This document shows, piece after piece, positions 5,393 through 7,164 of a stretch of 7,164 nucleotides of DNA (positions are counted from its first letter, which is position 1; each line of letters opens with the position of its first letter). The DNA comes from Faecalicoccus sp. (GTDB lineage: Bacteria; Bacillota_I; Bacilli_A; Erysipelotrichales; Erysipelotrichaceae). Where the stretch lies: the NCBI GenBank assembly GCA_017941505.1, contig JAGAWH010000101.1:1-7164 (forward strand), written 5' to 3'. The position numbers were made by a program, and so were the translations under genes. The notes beneath the pieces are model-generated. The model worked only from the letters and a program-made list of their open reading frames with translations, was not told the origin of the DNA and made no database searches.

Positions 5393-6046
5393 ATGTCAAA
5401 TTCAATTCAATCAAATACTATTATTCCAGTTATTTTTGTACTGGATACATCCACTACAAACAATGAATGGATGAGAACAATGGTAAATAATTCTATTCAA
5501 CATCTTCTAAATTTTCATAAAAATAATTCTTCATTTCAAAACAATATTTATATCGGAATTCTTCATTCCGATAGGTGGATCACAGGTAATCAATTAATTC
5601 CTGTTCAAGAACTTTCCAATATAGATGTTTCATTAAATCGAAAGGGCTCTCTTAAAGATATTGCTGAGACTGTATCACAATCTCTGACAAAGGAAAACTT
5701 CTTTAATTTTGATAAGGATTTTATGCAGCCATCGATTGTTTTTTTGACAAATGGGGAATCATTCGGAATGAATATTTATCTTAGATCAGCTTTTAATCTT
5801 CTTTGGAATAATGAAATCTATCGGTCGTGCCAACGATTTATAATTAGCTCTCAAGGATTAAAAAATGAAGAAGTATATGTAAATCTGGTTCATGAAGGAA
5901 CATACATAGATATAATCGATCATGCATCTGTTACAGATGAACTTGTTTCTGATTTACTGACGAATCAATGGTGTGATACAAAAGTTGATATCGAAGATAA
6001 GTATAAGGATGCTATTAAAATACGAGATATCATTATTGCCGAATAA
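5393..6046 (+). CDS. Orphan TerY-like von Willebrand factor A domain protein
   Basis: The 217-residue protein is essentially one vWA domain. The first strand IIPVIFVLDTSTT (10-22) gives a metal-ion-dependent adhesion site (MIDAS) of DxSxT type (Asp18, Ser20, Thr22). KGSLKDIAETV (84-94) fits the position of the conserved Thr, here Ser86. PSIVFLTNGESFG (113-125) matches the usual 'LTDG' strand, with Asn120 where Asp is normal. The length fits TerY-type proteins, which elsewhere work with a PP2C phosphatase and a kinase in stress or tellurite-linked signalling. None of those partners is in the window, so function is unknown. No signal peptide or membrane segment is seen. GGGAGG (5379-5384) lies 8 nt before the ATG. 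The gene sits 127 nt outside the right inverted repeat and converges with the radical SAM gene. Confidence 0.72.
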   Translation: MSNSIQSNTIIPVIFVLDTSTTNNEWMRTMVNNSIQHLLNFHKNNSSFQNNIYIGILHSDRWITGNQLIPVQELSNIDVSLNRKGSLKDIAETVSQSLTKENFFNFDKDFMQPSIVFLTNGESFGMNIYLRSAFNLLWNNEIYRSCQRFIISSQGLKNEEVYVNLVHEGTYIDIIDHASVTDELVSDLLTNQWCDTKVDIEDKYKDAIKIRDIIIAE

Positions 6047-6071
6047 AAAAGCGATGCCTGCTACATCGCTT
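6045..6071. terminator. Shared terminator between convergent vWA and radical SAM genes
   Basis: AAGCGATG (6049-6056) pairs with CATCGCTT (6064-6071) over 8 bp around a 7-nt loop. On the minus strand it is followed by six T (6050-6045), a good terminator for the radical SAM gene. On the plus strand the tail is only GATATTTCTT, so termination of the vWA gene is weaker. The minus-strand TAG stop (6063-6061) lies in the loop. Confidence 0.82.
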
Positions 6072-7005
6072 GATATTTCTTACCTTGCCAGGTATCTTTT
6101 TTGACCATCAATTTATCAATCTCATTGGTAACGATGGTCTTTTTTATTGTCCATAACGGAGCTATCAAATCTTTGGCCATGCCATCTCCTGTTAATCTTT
6201 CAATAATGCAATCCGGAGGTAATAATTCTAATTGATCTACTACCACATCTACATATTCTTCCAGAGAGAGAAGGGGAAATGGATTATCTTTATAATCTTT
6301 GGCCATCTTTGTTCCTTCGATAATGTGTAACATATGAATCTTTACTGCATCTGGATGATGTAAAGATACCTGCTTGACTGTTTCTAACATATCTTCTTTT
6401 GTTTCACCGGGAAGAGAATTCATTAAATGAATGCAGGTCTTAATCGGTGTATTTTTAAGTTTATCCAATACATCCCATACCTCTTGTGTAGTATGGCATC
6501 TATTACATGCTTCCATCGTTCTCTCGTGAACACTTTGAAGACCAATCTCAATCCACGTTTCTTTTTCAACAGCCTTTTGAGATAGATATTCTATTGTATC
6601 ATCTGTTAAACAATCCGCTCTTGTGGCAATACACACACCTTTGACATCATCGTTTTCGTAAAATGGATCATAAATGGATTGTAAAATGGATAAAGGAGCA
6701 TATGTATTGGTAAAGGATTGAAAGTAGGCAAATCCGTAACAATCCGGCCATTTATGACGCATTCTTTCAAGTCCTAACTCGTATTGTTTCATTAAATCTT
6801 CATGAAATCCAAGAATACTGTCGCCAGACCCCTTGCCCGAACAGAACGTACAGCCACCGATTCCTTTAGATCCATCTCGATTGGGACAGGTAAAACCGGC
6901 ATGTAAAGGAACCTTGGCGACCTTATGGTTATACTTCGTTTTAAAGTAGTAATTGATTGTTTGATACCTCTTATTGTCAAGAGAATACGGATATGGATTT
7001 TGCAT
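6061..7005 (-). CDS. Radical SAM protein, YhcC/TIGR01212 family
   Basis: The 314-residue protein has three cysteines for the SAM-binding [4Fe-4S] cluster within FTCPNRDG and GGCTFCSGKG: Cys40, Cys52 and Cys55 (CX11CX2C). This is the spacing of the YhcC/TIGR01212 group related to the Elp3 radical SAM domain. Other matching pieces are DKRYxxxNYY-like NKRYQTINYY (11-20), FAYFQSFTNTYAP (92-104), IEIGLQS (152-158), HLMNSLPGET (193-202), and a C-terminal IERLTGDG (268-275). Family members are cytoplasmic and their reaction is not firmly established, so I give no substrate. Length is near the family norm. ATG 7005 is the only sensible start; no Shine-Dalgarno precedes it, and an extended -10 ends only six bases upstream, so a leaderless mRNA is likely. 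It is transcribed alone and ends in the hairpin shared with the vWA gene. Confidence 0.92.
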   Translation of the reverse strand: MQNPYPYSLDNKRYQTINYYFKTKYNHKVAKVPLHAGFTCPNRDGSKGIGGCTFCSGKGSGDSILGFHEDLMKQYELGLERMRHKWPDCYGFAYFQSFTNTYAPLSILQSIYDPFYENDDVKGVCIATRADCLTDDTIEYLSQKAVEKETWIEIGLQSVHERTMEACNRCHTTQEVWDVLDKLKNTPIKTCIHLMNSLPGETKEDMLETVKQVSLHHPDAVKIHMLHIIEGTKMAKDYKDNPFPLLSLEEYVDVVVDQLELLPPDCIIERLTGDGMAKDLIAPLWTIKKTIVTNEIDKLMVKKDTWQGKKYQAM

Positions 7006-7011
7006 ATTCGC

Positions 7012-7020
7012 ATTATAACA
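7012..7020 (-). promoter_or_regulatory. Extended -10 promoter of the radical SAM gene
   Basis: On the minus strand TGTTATAAT (7020-7012) is a perfect TGn-TATAAT extended -10. No good -35 is seen 16-18 bp upstream, as allowed for extended -10 promoters. The start of transcription should fall at or next to A of the ATG at 7005. Confidence 0.6.
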
Positions 7021-7046
7021 CAGCTAGTTACTATTCACCGATAAAT

Positions 7047-7090
7047 AAAAAAGAGCCTTAGCTTAAAACTCGTGCCAAGTAAGCTAAGGC
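7047..7090 (-). terminator. Terminator of the transposase gene
   Basis: Read on the minus strand, GCCTTAGCTT (7090-7081) pairs perfectly with AAGCTAAGGC (7064-7055) across a 16-nt loop, followed by TCTTTTTT (7054-7047). The TAA stop of the upstream minus-strand gene (7060-7058) lies inside the 3' arm. Confidence 0.88.
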
Positions 7091-7164
7091 ATTTTCATTT
7101 CTGAGATTGGCGGTCTGTAAAAGAGTCAGTATGTCTGTATAGGCTGCCGCACTATCTTCTGATA
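7058..7164 (-). CDS. Probable IS66-family transposase, C-terminal end (partial)
   Basis: Only the last 34 complete codons are in the window, ending at TAA (7060-7058). The tail includes SAAAYTDILTLLQTAN and NALAYLARVLS. The stretch from ILTLLQTA to AYL aligns without gaps to the C-terminal segment of IS66-type transposases as I recall it (IYSLIETAK...AYL). That would be the small C-terminal domain after the DDE catalytic part. The identification rests on few residues; another protein with a similar amphipathic helix is possible. The stop codon is embedded in the terminator hairpin. No terminal inverted repeat of the element can be recognised with confidence in 7013-7057, and the rest lies outside the window. 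Confidence 0.5.
   Translation of the reverse strand, partial: SEDSAAAYTDILTLLQTANLRNENALAYLARVLS

Noticed and set aside
5393..6046. Calling the vWA protein a tellurite-resistance gene
   Set aside because: Similarity is to the vWA fold of TerY only; no TerD-type, kinase or phosphatase genes are present and the metal site is altered.
6879..6888. Ten-base match (TGTCCCAATC on the minus strand) to part of the 21-bp repeat
   Set aside because: It lies in codons for the conserved TCPNRD motif of the radical SAM protein and lacks the CGTAGA arm; chance similarity is the simplest explanation.
1..7164. CRISPR arrays, tRNA or rRNA genes
   Set aside because: No regularly spaced long direct repeats and no cloverleaf or rRNA-like stretch were seen on either strand; the structured RNA at 2336-2539 is a T-box leader.

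Overview
The window comes from a low-GC Gram-positive bacterium (Bacillota). Evidence: AT-rich genes with AGGAGG-type ribosome sites, a canonical T-box leader ahead of tyrS, a Firmicute-style tyrosine integrase, and U-tailed hairpin terminators between most units. The style suggests a gut Erysipelotrichia or Clostridia lineage, but this cannot be settled from the sequence alone.

Layout. (1) Positions 1-941: 3' end of leuS, a closely linked HAD-family phosphatase gene, and a terminator. (2) Positions 976-2303: a two-gene unit encoding a YdjC/ChbG-type carbohydrate deacetylase and a small UlaG-like metallo-beta-lactamase-fold hydrolase. (3) Positions 2300-3861: a promoter, a tyrosine-specific T-box riboswitch (UAC specifier, UGGU bulge), tyrS, and a strong terminator. 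(4) Positions 3908-5265: a 1,358-bp segment bounded by perfect 21-bp inverted repeats and containing one complete tyrosine-recombinase gene, divergent promoters, two sets of short repeats spaced about 11 bp apart, and a terminator lying against the right repeat. (5) Positions 5393-6046: an orphan TerY-like von Willebrand A (vWA) protein with a modified metal site. (6) Positions 6061-7005, minus strand: a YhcC/TIGR01212-type radical SAM protein with a probably leaderless mRNA. It converges on the vWA gene through a shared hairpin. (7) From 7058 to the window end, minus strand: the C-terminal end of a probable IS66-family transposase.

The most interesting part is region 4. The two 21-bp repeats each look like a tyrosine-recombinase core site: 6-bp inverted arms around a 9-nt asymmetric spacer. 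They face each other, so recombination between them would invert the integrase gene rather than excise it. A good promoter (TTTACA-N17-TACAAT) sits just inside the left repeat and points outward. In the present orientation it fires toward the end of tyrS. After inversion it would point across the right repeat into the vWA gene. The layout resembles the Salmonella Hin segment, where the recombinase gene lies inside the DNA it flips and an outward promoter is carried along, but here the enzyme is a tyrosine recombinase. This is an inference from architecture. A simple mobile element with terminal inverted repeats is the main alternative.
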